NCBI GenBank assembly: GCA_031552195.1 | Contig: JAVBMT010000015.1 | Coordinates: 3,204-67,203 of the forward strand | Direction of reading: 5' to 3' | DNA from: JAVBMP01 sp031552195 | Lineage (GTDB): Bacteria > Desulfobacterota > Desulfovibrionia > Desulfovibrionales > Desulfovibrionaceae | DNA: 64,000 bases | Shown here: positions 8,939 through 18,357 of the stretch, piece after piece | Numbering within the stretch: the first letter of the stretch is position 1 | Layout of the letters: each line of letters begins with the position of its first letter | The notes under the pieces: model-generated | What the model was told of the DNA's origin: nothing | Seen by the model: only the letters and a program-made list of their open reading frames with translations | The model's database searches: none | Made by a program: the position numbers and the translations under genes

Positions 8939-10330
8939 TTATTGCAAACCAGGGGTGTTCAGACTGCCTACCCGGTCAAGGAGGCTGTCAGGCGTGCTGA
9001 TATCCCCCCGCTCCGCTCCGGGCCGCAATGTTGTGATGACGGCCTTGCCTATTACGGCCCTGCCGTCTTCGCCTTCCGCCCTTTTGATGCGCAGCCCCCA
9101 TATATTATGCAGCATCACGGCTTTCCCGTCATAAACGCCGAGATAAAGCGTGATGTGGCCCGGCAGGCCGATCAGGCTGAGAAAGGGCACGCCTTTTTCC
9201 ATAATCGCCTTCTCTTTTTCCGCCGCGCCGAGGTCGCCAAGCTTTATTACCTCTCCTACCGCGGCTTGATTTTTGGAATTGCGCGGCAGCCACAGGCCGA
9301 AGCTCAGCAAAAAGTCGCGGGTCAGGGCCGAGCAGTCGCGGTTTTCATTCAGCCCGCCCCAGCCATAAGGTTGCCCGACAAGAGTGGAACCAAGGCGGGC
9401 CGCGTTCTCCCGAGTGAACGGAATCGGCCAGGCTTCCGCCTGGGCCGGGCGCACCAGGGCTTTGCCTATAAAAGCCTCGCCCCGGGCGTCGCGCCCCGGG
9501 GTGAGCAAGGCTAACGCGCCGCCCGCCCCTGAACCTGCTGAAGGCAGCAGCGCGCCGACATGCGCGTAGCGTCCGGGGGTAATTTCCCCGCTACCATCCA
9601 CCGGCTCAAGTAAGGTTTTGTCACGGGTAACGGCCGCAAGCGGCGCCTCCCGCCAACGTTCCATAAAGGCGGCGTCAACAAAGGCCACGTTCCCGGCGCG
9701 CACCCACCCGCTCACTATGGCCGTTTCCACCAGCAGCCAGGCCCGGTCTTTGGATTCATGCAGCACCGCCACCGGGGTTCCCACCCAGAAAGACGACTTC
9801 TGGAACATGTCAAAGGGGTAGCCCTCTCCCGGTTTTTCCGGGTTGTAAAAAAAAGGCGTGTCAGTGGGCATGGCCCGGAAAGAGGCGTTGCGCACCAGAA
9901 TGGCCGGGCGGCTGAAAGGCAGGCTGCGCCCGAAGTCGCCAGCATTGCAGTTGCTTACGAGGTCTTCCCAGCGTTCCGGCGGGTAGGGGCGCAAGTTTTC
10001 CGCAAAACCCTCGGAAGGGTTCAGCGCATACATATCCCACATCGAATCCCTGGCCTTTTTCGGAGAAACGGCCCGGCTTCGCCAGGGTTTGAAAAACATG
10101 TCGCGCGCCCGTTCGCTTGCGGCCAGGATATTTTCCGCCGGCAGGACTGGCAGGGCGGATTTATCCGCCTCGACATAATTCTCAAGATGTTGCGGCAACC
10201 GGGAAAGGTCGGCGCAAACCGCACCGTCCGGGCTGCCCGGGCCTGTAGCCTGCCGTTGAACGCCAGCGCAGGAAGTAAGCAGCAGGGCTAGAAAAATAAA
10301 TGCGCGGAACTGGTAACGGCAGTTTTTCAT
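8939..10330 (-). CDS. SH3 / NlpC-P60 cell-wall peptidase lipoprotein
   Basis: The frame is open from 10423, but the start at 10330 gives a clean lipoprotein signal (MKNCRYQFRAFIFLALLLTSCAG, lipobox LTSC), so the protein is 463 residues. It has an N-terminal stabilising region, two SH3-like domains (about 120-290) and a C-terminal NlpC/P60 domain with the catalytic Cys in NENRDCSALTRDF and the His in GLPGHITLYLG. Proteins of this domain order cleave gamma-D-Glu-diamino-acid bonds in peptidoglycan peptides and were first described structurally from Desulfovibrio. It should act in the periplasm, anchored by lipid. It lies 32 bases after yheT and 29 bases before mtaB on the same strand. Confidence 0.88.
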   Translation of the reverse strand: MKNCRYQFRAFIFLALLLTSCAGVQRQATGPGSPDGAVCADLSRLPQHLENYVEADKSALPVLPAENILAASERARDMFFKPWRSRAVSPKKARDSMWDMYALNPSEGFAENLRPYPPERWEDLVSNCNAGDFGRSLPFSRPAILVRNASFRAMPTDTPFFYNPEKPGEGYPFDMFQKSSFWVGTPVAVLHESKDRAWLLVETAIVSGWVRAGNVAFVDAAFMERWREAPLAAVTRDKTLLEPVDGSGEITPGRYAHVGALLPSAGSGAGGALALLTPGRDARGEAFIGKALVRPAQAEAWPIPFTRENAARLGSTLVGQPYGWGGLNENRDCSALTRDFLLSFGLWLPRNSKNQAAVGEVIKLGDLGAAEKEKAIMEKGVPFLSLIGLPGHITLYLGVYDGKAVMLHNIWGLRIKRAEGEDGRAVIGKAVITTLRPGAERGDISTPDSLLDRVGSLNTPGLQ

Positions 10331-10362
10331 ATCGGCACCATCAGTAGTAATTGCAAGGCCGG

Positions 10363-11376
10363 TCAGGCGTCCGGCGGACCTATGAATTCTTCCACAAAGC
10401 GCAGGGCGCGCGTTTCCGACCAATAAGGCACACGTTTGTCAGGGCCGGGGCATCCATCCGCCGGAGTAAACCCGGTGTGCCCGCCCTCTTCCGGCGTTTC
10501 CAGGTAAAGGCTGGAACTTGCCCTGGCCGCGTCAAAAGGGTAACATTCTTTCGGCAGGAAGGGATCGTTAAGGGCGTTGACCAGAAGGGCCGGCAAATTT
10601 ATACGGCTTAAAAACGGCAGGCTGGCCGCTTTTTCCCAATAATCCTCCGCTGAGGCGAAGCCAAAGGCCGGGGCGGTGAAACGCCCGTCAAACTCCCGGA
10701 AGTCTTTCATTTCGTCCAACCCGGAAACATCAAGATAGCCCGGACGCTGGAGGTGTTTTTCATACATTTTACGGCGCAGGGTACGCATGAAGTTGGCCAT
10801 GTACAGGCGGTTGGAAGGCTCGCAAAGCGCAACCGAGCACGAAGCCAGGTGGCAGGGCACGGAAAAGGCCACGGCCCCGGCCACCTGGCCGGGAATTTCA
10901 CCGGCGCTTTCCCCCAGGTATTTTAAAATCTGGTTGCCGCCCATGCTGAAACCGGCCAGAACTATTTTATGGTAACCAAGGCTGACGGCATACCGTATGA
11001 CGGTTTGCAAGTCGCCGGTTTCGCCGCTGTGGTAAAGGCGTGGCGTAAGGTTCGGCTCTCCGCTGCAAAAACGCTGGTTCCAGGCCAGCGTATCCCAGCC
11101 CCGTCGCAAAAAAATGCGGCTCATGCCCAGGATATACTGGCGGCGGGAATGCCCTTCCAGACCGTGCGAGAGTATTATCAGGCCCGGCTTGCGCAGGAAG
11201 CCCCCAAGGCCCCGGCTGAGGTCGAGGTCGAGAAAATCGCCGTCCGGCGTGGAAATGCGCCTTCTTTCAGACGCGGGCCTTGGCAATGCCCGAAAAAAAG
11301 CCGGAAATACCGTTTGGGCGTGCCCGCCCGGCAGCCAGCGCGGCGGTCGGTAATCTGAAGAATCTATAACCGGCAT
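10363..11376 (-). CDS. YheT-family alpha/beta hydrolase
   Basis: A 337-residue cytoplasmic hydrolase of the YheT/EMB8 family. The oxyanion region is LSHGLEGHSRRQY, the nucleophile elbow is GFSMGGNQ (Ser), the acid lies in LNDPFLP and the catalytic His in EGGHTGF. Family members are carboxylesterases with largely unknown physiological substrates. It opens the minus-strand run with the NlpC/P60 lipoprotein and mtaB. It diverges from the flavoprotein gene at 11478, leaving about 100 bases for promoters of both. Confidence 0.9.
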   Translation of the reverse strand: MPVIDSSDYRPPRWLPGGHAQTVFPAFFRALPRPASERRRISTPDGDFLDLDLSRGLGGFLRKPGLIILSHGLEGHSRRQYILGMSRIFLRRGWDTLAWNQRFCSGEPNLTPRLYHSGETGDLQTVIRYAVSLGYHKIVLAGFSMGGNQILKYLGESAGEIPGQVAGAVAFSVPCHLASCSVALCEPSNRLYMANFMRTLRRKMYEKHLQRPGYLDVSGLDEMKDFREFDGRFTAPAFGFASAEDYWEKAASLPFLSRINLPALLVNALNDPFLPKECYPFDAARASSSLYLETPEEGGHTGFTPADGCPGPDKRVPYWSETRALRFVEEFIGPPDA

Positions 11377-11477
11377 ATGTTCCCCCGGGCATTGAATCCG
11401 TCGCTTTTAACATATATAACCCCAAAGGGAAAGAACTTTGCCGGAAACTAGAGGCCGAAAAGCGGAGCGAAGGACGC

Positions 11478-12698
11478 ATGAAGAACTTTGACCTAATCAT
11501 AGCCGGGGCCGGGGCTTCCGGCCTTATGGCGGCCCGCTGCGCCGGAAGGCGGGGGTTAAAAACCCTGTTGCTCGAACAGGGCGAAAGACCGGGCCGCAAG
11601 ATCCTCATCTCCGGCGGCGGGCGCTGCAACGTCACCAATAAGCATGTCGGGCCGGAAAATTACCTGGGCGGGAACAGCAAATTCTGCCTTTCCGCCCTGA
11701 AGCGCTTTACCCCTGAAATGATGCTGGCCATGCTGCGTGAAGCCGGAATAGCCCTTGAAGAGCGCGAACACGGGCAAATGTTCTGCCGCAATTCCGCCGG
11801 CGAGGTTCTGGACTGGCTGCTCGCGGAATGCGAAAGCGCCGGTTGCGAGCTTGTTTGCGCGGCGGCGGCGGAAACTCCGGAAGTAACCCCGCAAGGCGGT
11901 TTCATATTGCGCGTTCCCGGCCAGGCGTTTTACGCCCGCGCACTGATTATCGCCACCGGCGGGCCGTCTTTTCCGCAATGCGGGGCCAGTTCAACGGGCA
12001 TGAGCTGGGCCAAGGCCCTTGGGCATTCCGTTATTCCCCCGTCGCCCGCCCTGGTTCCGCTGGCCATGCCCGAAAACTGGGTTTTAAGAGGGCTTGAAGG
12101 CGTCAGCGCCGTGGTAGAAGCCAGCCTGGTTCCGGAAGAAAACGGCAAGGGAAAACGAGGCGAAAAAATCACTTCCTTTACCCTTCCCCTGCTTTTTACC
12201 CACACCGGAGCCAGCGGACCGGCCATTCTGCAAATCTCTTCCTACTGGAGCAAGGGACGCGCCCTGCGCCTGAATTTTTTGCCGGGCCGGAACCTGGCGG
12301 AACTTTTAAGCGAAGCCGCCGGAGAAAAAGGCAAAGGAGCGGGCCTGACGCGCAACTTCCTGAGCCGCCTTCTGCCGGAACGCCTGGCCTTGGCCCTGCT
12401 TCCGCCCGAACTGGCCGGGCGCAAACTGGCCGAACTCTCCCGCCGGGACATGACCGTGCTGGCCGAAGCCGTGCAGGGGCACACGGTCATTCCCTCGGGC
12501 AACGAGGGCATGCGCAAGGCCGAGGCTTCACGCGGCGGGGTGAAGGTTGATGAAGTTTCTTCTTCCACCCTGGAGAGCCGCCTGGTGAAAAACCTGCATT
12601 TTTGCGGAGAAGTGCTGGACGTTTGCGGGCAACTTGGCGGGTATAACCTGCACTGGGCCTGGGCCAGCGGGTTTGCGACCGGGAACGCGGCGCTTTAG
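11478..12698 (+). CDS. HI0933/YhiN-family FAD-dependent oxidoreductase
   Basis: This 406-residue flavoprotein has the dinucleotide-binding motif FDLIIAGAGASGLMAAR at the N-terminus, the family signature GRKILISGGGRCNVTN at about residues 38-53, and the C-terminal FCGEVLDVCGQLGGYN motif. Family members (BaiN and HI0933-like) bind FAD and NAD(P), but the physiological reaction is poorly defined. It is a single gene, divergent from yheT and convergent with hldD; both are ended by the hairpin at 12841-12874. Confidence 0.92.
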   Translation: MKNFDLIIAGAGASGLMAARCAGRRGLKTLLLEQGERPGRKILISGGGRCNVTNKHVGPENYLGGNSKFCLSALKRFTPEMMLAMLREAGIALEEREHGQMFCRNSAGEVLDWLLAECESAGCELVCAAAAETPEVTPQGGFILRVPGQAFYARALIIATGGPSFPQCGASSTGMSWAKALGHSVIPPSPALVPLAMPENWVLRGLEGVSAVVEASLVPEENGKGKRGEKITSFTLPLLFTHTGASGPAILQISSYWSKGRALRLNFLPGRNLAELLSEAAGEKGKGAGLTRNFLSRLLPERLALALLPPELAGRKLAELSRRDMTVLAEAVQGHTVIPSGNEGMRKAEASRGGVKVDEVSSSTLESRLVKNLHFCGEVLDVCGQLGGYNLHWAWASGFATGNAAL

Positions 12699-12840
12699 GC
12701 CATTTTCAGGATGAAAATGCTCTGCCGATTGCGCGGAAAGCGCCGGTAACCGAACCGCGCGGCGTGCCTTGCGTTCAAGACTTTTAGGCTTGAACGCATC
12801 CGCCTTTCATAAAGACGCCGGATATACATCTGATAACACA

Positions 12841-12874
12841 CAGGAAAGCCCCGGAATCTTCCGGGGCTTTCCTG
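12841..12874. terminator. bidirectional terminator between flavoprotein and hldD genes
   Basis: A perfect 16-bp inverted repeat (arms 12841-12856 and 12859-12874, CAGGAAAGCCCCGGAA and complement) lies between two convergent genes. The tails are only weakly T-rich, so efficiency is uncertain. Confidence 0.65.
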
Positions 12875-12902
12875 TGGCAATCTAAAATTCGGGCTATGGC
12901 TG

Positions 12903-13943
12903 TCACTTTACCTGGGTCAGGTATTTTTCCCCGTCAAGCAGGTAGTTTCTGACGTAATCGGCCACGCCTGCCTCAAGGCTCGTCATCTTGACCTGCCCTG
13001 ATCCAGGTCCGACGCACCCGGCCGCGCGCAAGCGCCCGATATCCGCCTTGGTGTAATACTGATATTTTTCCTTCAGGGTTTCAGGCATTTCGATATATTC
13101 GATATTCGTTTCGCGCCCCATGGCCGCGAACACCGCCGCCGCAAGGTCGTTCCAGCTTCTAGCCTCGCCCGCGCCCACGTTGAAGATGCCGTTGGCCTCC
13201 TTGTGGCCCAGCAGCCAGATCATGATCTCAACGCAGTCTTTCACATAGATGAAATCGCGCATCTGGCCGCCATCAGCGTATTCCGCGCGATAAGAGCGGA
13301 AAAGGCCTACCCTGCCGGAGGCTTCGATCTGCCCGGCGGCCTTGTGCGGCACGCTGCGCATGTCGCCCTTGTGATATTCGTTCGGCCCGTAAACGTTAAA
13401 GAACTTCAGGGCCGCGATATGCTTCAAGCGCCCGGTGCGTTTGGCCCAGAGATCGAAAAGATGCTTGGAATATCCGTACATATTCAGGGGGCGCAATTTT
13501 TCCAGGGAATTTTCATCGTCTTCAAAGCCGTTTTCACCGTCGCCGTATGTGGCGGCGCTACTGGCCTGAATAAAGCGGCCACCGCGCTTCAGGGTGTAAT
13601 CGCAAAGAATTTTGCTGTATTCCAGATTATTGCGCATCAAAAATTCGGCATCGCGTTCAGTTGTGGCCGAGCAGGCCCCTAGATGAACCACGCCTTCAAG
13701 TTTCGTGTTGCCCACGCCCGGCCCGAAACCGGTTTCAAGGCTTTCTTCCAGCTTGTCATCGCGCAGAACGCGCAAAAAGTCGTCACGGTGCATGTAGGCC
13801 AGATAATCGCAGCCGACCAGATTTTTCCATTTTTCCGTACAGGCCAGGTTGTCCACAACCAGAACGTCTTTTATGCCGTGCCGGTTCAGGCCCCAAAGCA
13901 GGGCGCTGCCGAGAAAGCCCGCTCCTCCGGTTATAATGTACAT
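12903..13943 (-). CDS. hldD: ADP-L-glycero-D-manno-heptose 6-epimerase
   Basis: It converts ADP-D-glycero- to ADP-L-glycero-D-manno-heptose for the LPS inner core. The start at 13943 is chosen over the upstream ATG at 13988 because it puts the NAD(P)-binding motif MYIITGGAGFLGSALL at the N-terminus and has GGAG seven bases upstream. The protein then has 346 residues. The SDR catalytic Ser is in ASSAATYG, and Tyr and Lys are in MYGYSKHLFD. FFNVYGPNE-type (KFFNVYGPNEYHKGDM) and NVGAGEARSW motifs are also present. It is the last of a same-strand run valS - cobA/hemD - hldD (gaps 25 and 63 bases). Confidence 0.93.
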   Translation of the reverse strand: MYIITGGAGFLGSALLWGLNRHGIKDVLVVDNLACTEKWKNLVGCDYLAYMHRDDFLRVLRDDKLEESLETGFGPGVGNTKLEGVVHLGACSATTERDAEFLMRNNLEYSKILCDYTLKRGGRFIQASSAATYGDGENGFEDDENSLEKLRPLNMYGYSKHLFDLWAKRTGRLKHIAALKFFNVYGPNEYHKGDMRSVPHKAAGQIEASGRVGLFRSYRAEYADGGQMRDFIYVKDCVEIMIWLLGHKEANGIFNVGAGEARSWNDLAAAVFAAMGRETNIEYIEMPETLKEKYQYYTKADIGRLRAAGCVGPGSGQVKMTSLEAGVADYVRNYLLDGEKYLTQVK

Positions 13944-14006
13944 ATCTGTTCTCCATAACCGGCGCACCGCGCGTATGGCCGGAATCAAAATTGTTTCGGC
14001 GCGGGT

Positions 14007-15506
14007 TTAAAGCTTTTCTTCCAGAAGCGCCACCAGGGCCGATATGGTGTAGTCAGTCGGCTGTATGTCACAGGTTATGCCGTATTTCTCGAGGGTTTTG
14101 GCCGTTATCGGCCCTATGCACCCATAGCGCAGGTGCGGATATTCCTTGAGTTTGGCCGCCGGAATCAGGTTCATGAAGTTGTCCACCGTGGAAGACGATG
14201 CGAAGGTGATGCAATGGATTCGCCCCTGTTCAAGCTTCGCCAGGAATTCCTCCTTGCGCGCGGCTCCGGGCACGGTTTCGTAAATCGGCAGCACGTCGAC
14301 CGTGGCTCCGGCCTTGCGCAGCTCTTCCGGCAGAACGTCACGGGCCTGGCGGGCGCGGGGCAGCAGCAGGCGTTTTCCGTTCATGCCGTGGGCCAGAAGA
14401 CCTTTGACCACGCTTTCCGCCACAAACTGCTGGGGTATGAAGTCCGCGTTGATGCCGCGCTCTTTCAGGGCGCCCGCCGTGGCCGGCCCGATAGCCGCCA
14501 CCTTGCAGGAGGCCAGGGCGCGGCTGTCCAACTGCAGGGCCGCCAGTTGCCGCCAAAAATATTTGACGCCGTTGACCGACGTGAAGGCCAGCCAGTCATA
14601 GGAGCCGAGGTAGGAAATGGCTTTGCGGGCGTCGCTGTAGTCCGCGAGGGGAGCGACCTCTATAGTGGGAAACTCGATGATTTCCGCCCCTCTTTCCGTC
14701 AAAAGGGCGGCCATGTCGCTAGCCTGCTCGCGGGCGCGTGTGACAACAATGCCCTTTCCGAGCAAAGGCTTTTTTTCAAACCAGTTGAGCTTGTCGCGCA
14801 GCTTGACCACATCGCCTATGACTATAAGACTGGGCGAGCTGAAGCCGTTTTTTTCCGCATCAGCCGGGATATCTTTAAGGGTCGAAACCATGCTGCGGTG
14901 CTGGGGGGTTGTGCCCCAGCGGATGAGCGCGGCCGGAGTTTTTCCGTTCATGCCTTCGGCCATGAGCCTGGAGCTTATTTCCGGCAGGTTTTTCATGCCC
15001 ATGAAAAAGACCAGGGTGCCGCATTTAGCCAGGGCGGGCCAATTATGGGCCGACTCTTTTTTGGAAGGGTCTTCATGCCCGGTGGCGAAGCACACGGCCG
15101 AAGCGTGAGCGCGGTGCGTAAGCGGAATTCCGGCGTAGGCCGTGGCCGCTATGGCGCTGCTGACGCCGGGGACGACCTCGAAAGGAATTCCGGCCGCCGC
15201 CAGTTCTTCGGCTTCCTCGGCCCCGCGCCCGAACATGTAGGGGTCTCCGCCTTTCAGGCGGGCCACGGTTTTGCCTTCCTGCGCCCTGGAAACGATCAGG
15301 CGGTTGATTTCCGTCTGGCTCATGGTGTGGTCGCCGCCCTGCTTTCCGGCGTAAACAAGCTCGGCGTCAGGCCGGGCGAAGTTCAAAAAGGCGCTGTTGG
15401 CCAAAAAGTCATAAACCACCACGTCAGCCCGGCTTATCAGCTCACGCCCCCTGAGGGTAAGAAGCCCCGGATCGCCGGGCCCCGCGCCTATAAGATAAAC
15501 TTTCAT
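14007..15506 (-). CDS. cobA-hemD: fused uroporphyrinogen-III C-methyltransferase / uroporphyrinogen-III synthase
   Basis: A 499-residue bifunctional enzyme at the sirohaem/corrin branch point. Residues 1-245 are the SAM-dependent methyltransferase (VYLIGAGPGDPGLLTLRG, LKGGDPYMFGRGAEE, GIPLTHR, GTLVFFMGM). Residues about 255-499 are the HemD-type synthase (VTRAREQASDMAALL, FTSVNGVKYF, AAIGPATAGALKERG and a C-terminal GPITAKTLEKYGI). Such fusions are usual in Desulfovibrio, where precorrin-2 feeds sirohaem for sulfite reductase and the alternative haem pathway. That role is inferred from the lineage. It sits 25 bases after valS and probably shares its transcript. Confidence 0.95.
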   Translation of the reverse strand: MKVYLIGAGPGDPGLLTLRGRELISRADVVVYDFLANSAFLNFARPDAELVYAGKQGGDHTMSQTEINRLIVSRAQEGKTVARLKGGDPYMFGRGAEEAEELAAAGIPFEVVPGVSSAIAATAYAGIPLTHRAHASAVCFATGHEDPSKKESAHNWPALAKCGTLVFFMGMKNLPEISSRLMAEGMNGKTPAALIRWGTTPQHRSMVSTLKDIPADAEKNGFSSPSLIVIGDVVKLRDKLNWFEKKPLLGKGIVVTRAREQASDMAALLTERGAEIIEFPTIEVAPLADYSDARKAISYLGSYDWLAFTSVNGVKYFWRQLAALQLDSRALASCKVAAIGPATAGALKERGINADFIPQQFVAESVVKGLLAHGMNGKRLLLPRARQARDVLPEELRKAGATVDVLPIYETVPGAARKEEFLAKLEQGRIHCITFASSSTVDNFMNLIPAAKLKEYPHLRYGCIGPITAKTLEKYGITCDIQPTDYTISALVALLEEKL

Positions 15507-15531
15507 TACCTTGCCTCAACGGTTAAAAACG

Positions 15532-18216
15532 TTATAAAGCGGCTTTAAAGCGCTCTTTCAGGTTTTGCAGCTTGTTCACGGCGTCTGTCAGTTCAGCCAC
15601 GCGGTTTTTATCCCGCTCCACAATTTCCGCCGGGGCCTTGCCCACGTAATTGGGGTTCTCCAGCTTGCCTTTCAGCATGTTCAGCTCTTTTTCCAGCTTG
15701 GCGGTTTCCTTTTCAAGCCGGGCCAGTTCAGCGGCGAAATCCACCGCGCCTTCAAGGAACACGATAATCTCGTTGCCGCAGGCCACCTGGCTGGCCGAAG
15801 CCCTGGGCGGCTGCATGGCGCTGTCTATATAAAGCTCCTCAAGGCGCGACAGGTGCGTAATAAGGCCCTGGTGGGCGCGCAAAACGCCTTCAGCGGGCTG
15901 GTTCTGCGGCCTGATCAGCGTTTTCAGGCGGGCCGAAGGGGCGATGTTAAGCTCGGCCCTTATGGTGCGCACGGCCACTATGGCCTCCTGCACCATTTCC
16001 ATGTTCACGGCGGCTTCCGCCCTTACGCAGCCGGGCCTGGCAGCCGGAAAAAGCTCCGCCGCGATATCGGCTCCGGCGCCGCTGCCGGGCAGGGCGCTCC
16101 AGATTTCAGCCGTGATGAACGGCATTATCGGGTGAAGCAAAATCATGGTTTCGCGCAGGGTGATCCACAAAACATGCTGGGCCACGGCCTTTTCCTTTCC
16201 GCCCGCCTGCATGTCCGGCTTGATCAACTCGAGATACCAGTCGCAAAAGCCGTTCCAGATGAATTTATAAAGGTTCTGGGCCGCGTCGTTGAAGCGGTAT
16301 TCCCTTATTGACGCGTCCGTTTGCGCCTTGACTTCCTCAAGCTTGTGCAAAATCCAGGCGTGGTGCGTGCCTTCAAGGGTCTCAAGGCTGAGGCCTTCAG
16401 GCAGGGCGGGAGCGGCTTCGTCCAGGTTCATCAGGGCGAAGCGCGCGGCGTTCCACACCTTGTTCACAAAATGGCGGTAGCCTTCAATCCTTTCTTCCGA
16501 AAGCTTGATGTCTCGCCCCATGGCGGCGAAGGCCGTAAGGGTGAAGCGCAGGGAATCAGTGCCGTATTTTTCGATCATTTCCAGCGGGTCGATCACGTTA
16601 CCCGTGGACTTGGACATTTTCTTGCCTTCACCGTCGCGCACGAGGGCGTGAATGTAAACGTGGTCAAAGGGTTGGCGGCCCATGAAGTGCAGGCCCATCA
16701 TCATCATGCGGGCCACCCAGAAGAACAGGATGTCAAAGCCGGTAACCAGCACGCTGGTCGGATAAAAAGCGTTCAGTTCGCGCGTTTTTTCCGGCCAGCC
16801 CATGGTTGAAAACGGCCAGAGCGCGGAAGAGAACCAGGTGTCGAGCACGTCCGGGTCCTGCTCCAGCTCGCCGTGACCGCAGTGCGGGCAGACGTCCGGT
16901 TCCGTTTCCGCCACCACCAGCCGTTTGCAGTTCAGGCAGGTCCAGGCCGGTATGCGGTGGCCCCACCAGAGCTGGCGGCTTATGCACCAGTCGCGGATGT
17001 TGTCCAGCCAGTTGTAATAGGTTTTAAGCCAGCTTTCCGGAAAAATGCGGGTAAGCTCGGGCACGGCGGCGCGGGCTTTTTCCGCCAGCGGCTTGACGGA
17101 CACGAACCACTGGGTTGAAACGTGCGGTTCAATCGTTTCTTTACAGCGGTAGCAGAGGCCGACGCTGTTTTCATAATCGTCAACCCCTTCCAGAAGCCCC
17201 AAGGTTTCAAGGTCGGCCACGACGCGCTTGCGGGCCTCGTCTTTGTGCAGCCCGGCGTAACGGCCGCCCTTTTCGTTGACCAGCCCTTCATCGTCGAGCA
17301 TCTGGATAAATTCCAGGTTATGCTTGAAGCCGAGCTGCCAGTCGTTATGGTCGTGCGAGGGGGTTACCTTCAGGGCGCCGGTTCCGAAGTCCATTTCGAC
17401 ATATTTGTCGGCAATGACCGGGATAAGACGGTCAGTCAGGGGCAGGCGCAATTTTTTGCCCACCAGGCCCTTGTATCGCTCGTCATCCGGGTGGACGCAA
17501 ACGGCGCTGTCGGCCAGAAGGGTTTCCGGGCGGGTGGTGGCCACGCTTATAAAGCCGCCGCCGTCTTCAAGCGGGTATTTGATGCGCCAGATATGGGTCT
17601 TGCGCGGGCTGTGCTCCACTTCGTCGTCCGCCAGGGCGGTGTGGCAGCGCGTGCACCAGTTGACTATATAATCGCCTTTATAAATGAGGCCTTCATTGTA
17701 AAGCTGCACGAACACCTTGCGCACGGCGCGCGAAAGGCCTTCGTCCATGGTGAAGCGCTCGCGCGTCCAGTCCACTGAAGCGCCGAGGGCGCGAATCTGC
17801 GAAAGGATGCGCCCGCCGTAGTCTTCCTTCCATTCCCAGACCCTTTCAATAAATTTTTCGCGGCCCAGGTCGTGGCGGCTTTTGCCTTCACGCGCGAGCT
17901 GGCGCTCCACCACGTTTTGCGTGGCTATTCCGGCGTGGTCCATGCCGGGAAGCCAGAGCGCGACCTTGCCCTTCTGCCTGGCGTGGCGGCAGAGTATGTC
18001 TTGCAGGGTGATATTGAGGGCGTGCCCTATGTGCAGCGAACCGGTGACGTTTGGCGGCGGAATGACTATGGAAAAAACCTCGCCGGCCTCGACTTTGGCC
18101 GCAACGGCCGGGTCGTCAAGGTCGGGCGTGAAGGTTTTGGCCTCTTCCCAGCTTTTACGCCAGCGTCCTTCTATCTCTTTCGGCTCATAGCCTTTGGGCA
18201 GGGCATTTTCAGGCAT
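15532..18216 (-). CDS. valS: valyl-tRNA synthetase
   Basis: A class I aminoacyl-tRNA synthetase of 894 residues, the usual length. It has the HIGH-type motif PPPNVTGSLHIGHALN near residue 53, the editing (CP1) domain, the zinc-type cysteine pairs CLNCKRL and CPHCGHG, the KMSKS loop (GKKMSKSTGNVIDPLE), the anticodon-binding domain and a C-terminal Val-tRNA-binding coiled coil (ARLEKETAKLEKELNMLKGKL). It starts a minus-strand run with cobA/hemD and hldD. It is divergent from the BPL_N gene, with 141 bases between them. Confidence 0.98.
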   Translation of the reverse strand: MPENALPKGYEPKEIEGRWRKSWEEAKTFTPDLDDPAVAAKVEAGEVFSIVIPPPNVTGSLHIGHALNITLQDILCRHARQKGKVALWLPGMDHAGIATQNVVERQLAREGKSRHDLGREKFIERVWEWKEDYGGRILSQIRALGASVDWTRERFTMDEGLSRAVRKVFVQLYNEGLIYKGDYIVNWCTRCHTALADDEVEHSPRKTHIWRIKYPLEDGGGFISVATTRPETLLADSAVCVHPDDERYKGLVGKKLRLPLTDRLIPVIADKYVEMDFGTGALKVTPSHDHNDWQLGFKHNLEFIQMLDDEGLVNEKGGRYAGLHKDEARKRVVADLETLGLLEGVDDYENSVGLCYRCKETIEPHVSTQWFVSVKPLAEKARAAVPELTRIFPESWLKTYYNWLDNIRDWCISRQLWWGHRIPAWTCLNCKRLVVAETEPDVCPHCGHGELEQDPDVLDTWFSSALWPFSTMGWPEKTRELNAFYPTSVLVTGFDILFFWVARMMMMGLHFMGRQPFDHVYIHALVRDGEGKKMSKSTGNVIDPLEMIEKYGTDSLRFTLTAFAAMGRDIKLSEERIEGYRHFVNKVWNAARFALMNLDEAAPALPEGLSLETLEGTHHAWILHKLEEVKAQTDASIREYRFNDAAQNLYKFIWNGFCDWYLELIKPDMQAGGKEKAVAQHVLWITLRETMILLHPIMPFITAEIWSALPGSGAGADIAAELFPAARPGCVRAEAAVNMEMVQEAIVAVRTIRAELNIAPSARLKTLIRPQNQPAEGVLRAHQGLITHLSRLEELYIDSAMQPPRASASQVACGNEIIVFLEGAVDFAAELARLEKETAKLEKELNMLKGKLENPNYVGKAPAEIVERDKNRVAELTDAVNKLQNLKERFKAAL

Positions 18217-18357
18217 GGTGCATCGCTCCGTTTACAATCCGCCGGCACGGCCGCTCTTATCCTCTTAAAAATACTTGGCAAGCGGGCTGAGAGCGGTTAA
18301 GTTCAGTAATACAGCGCACGGCGCGCTGAACCCGTATTTAGGTGGCAATACACAAAA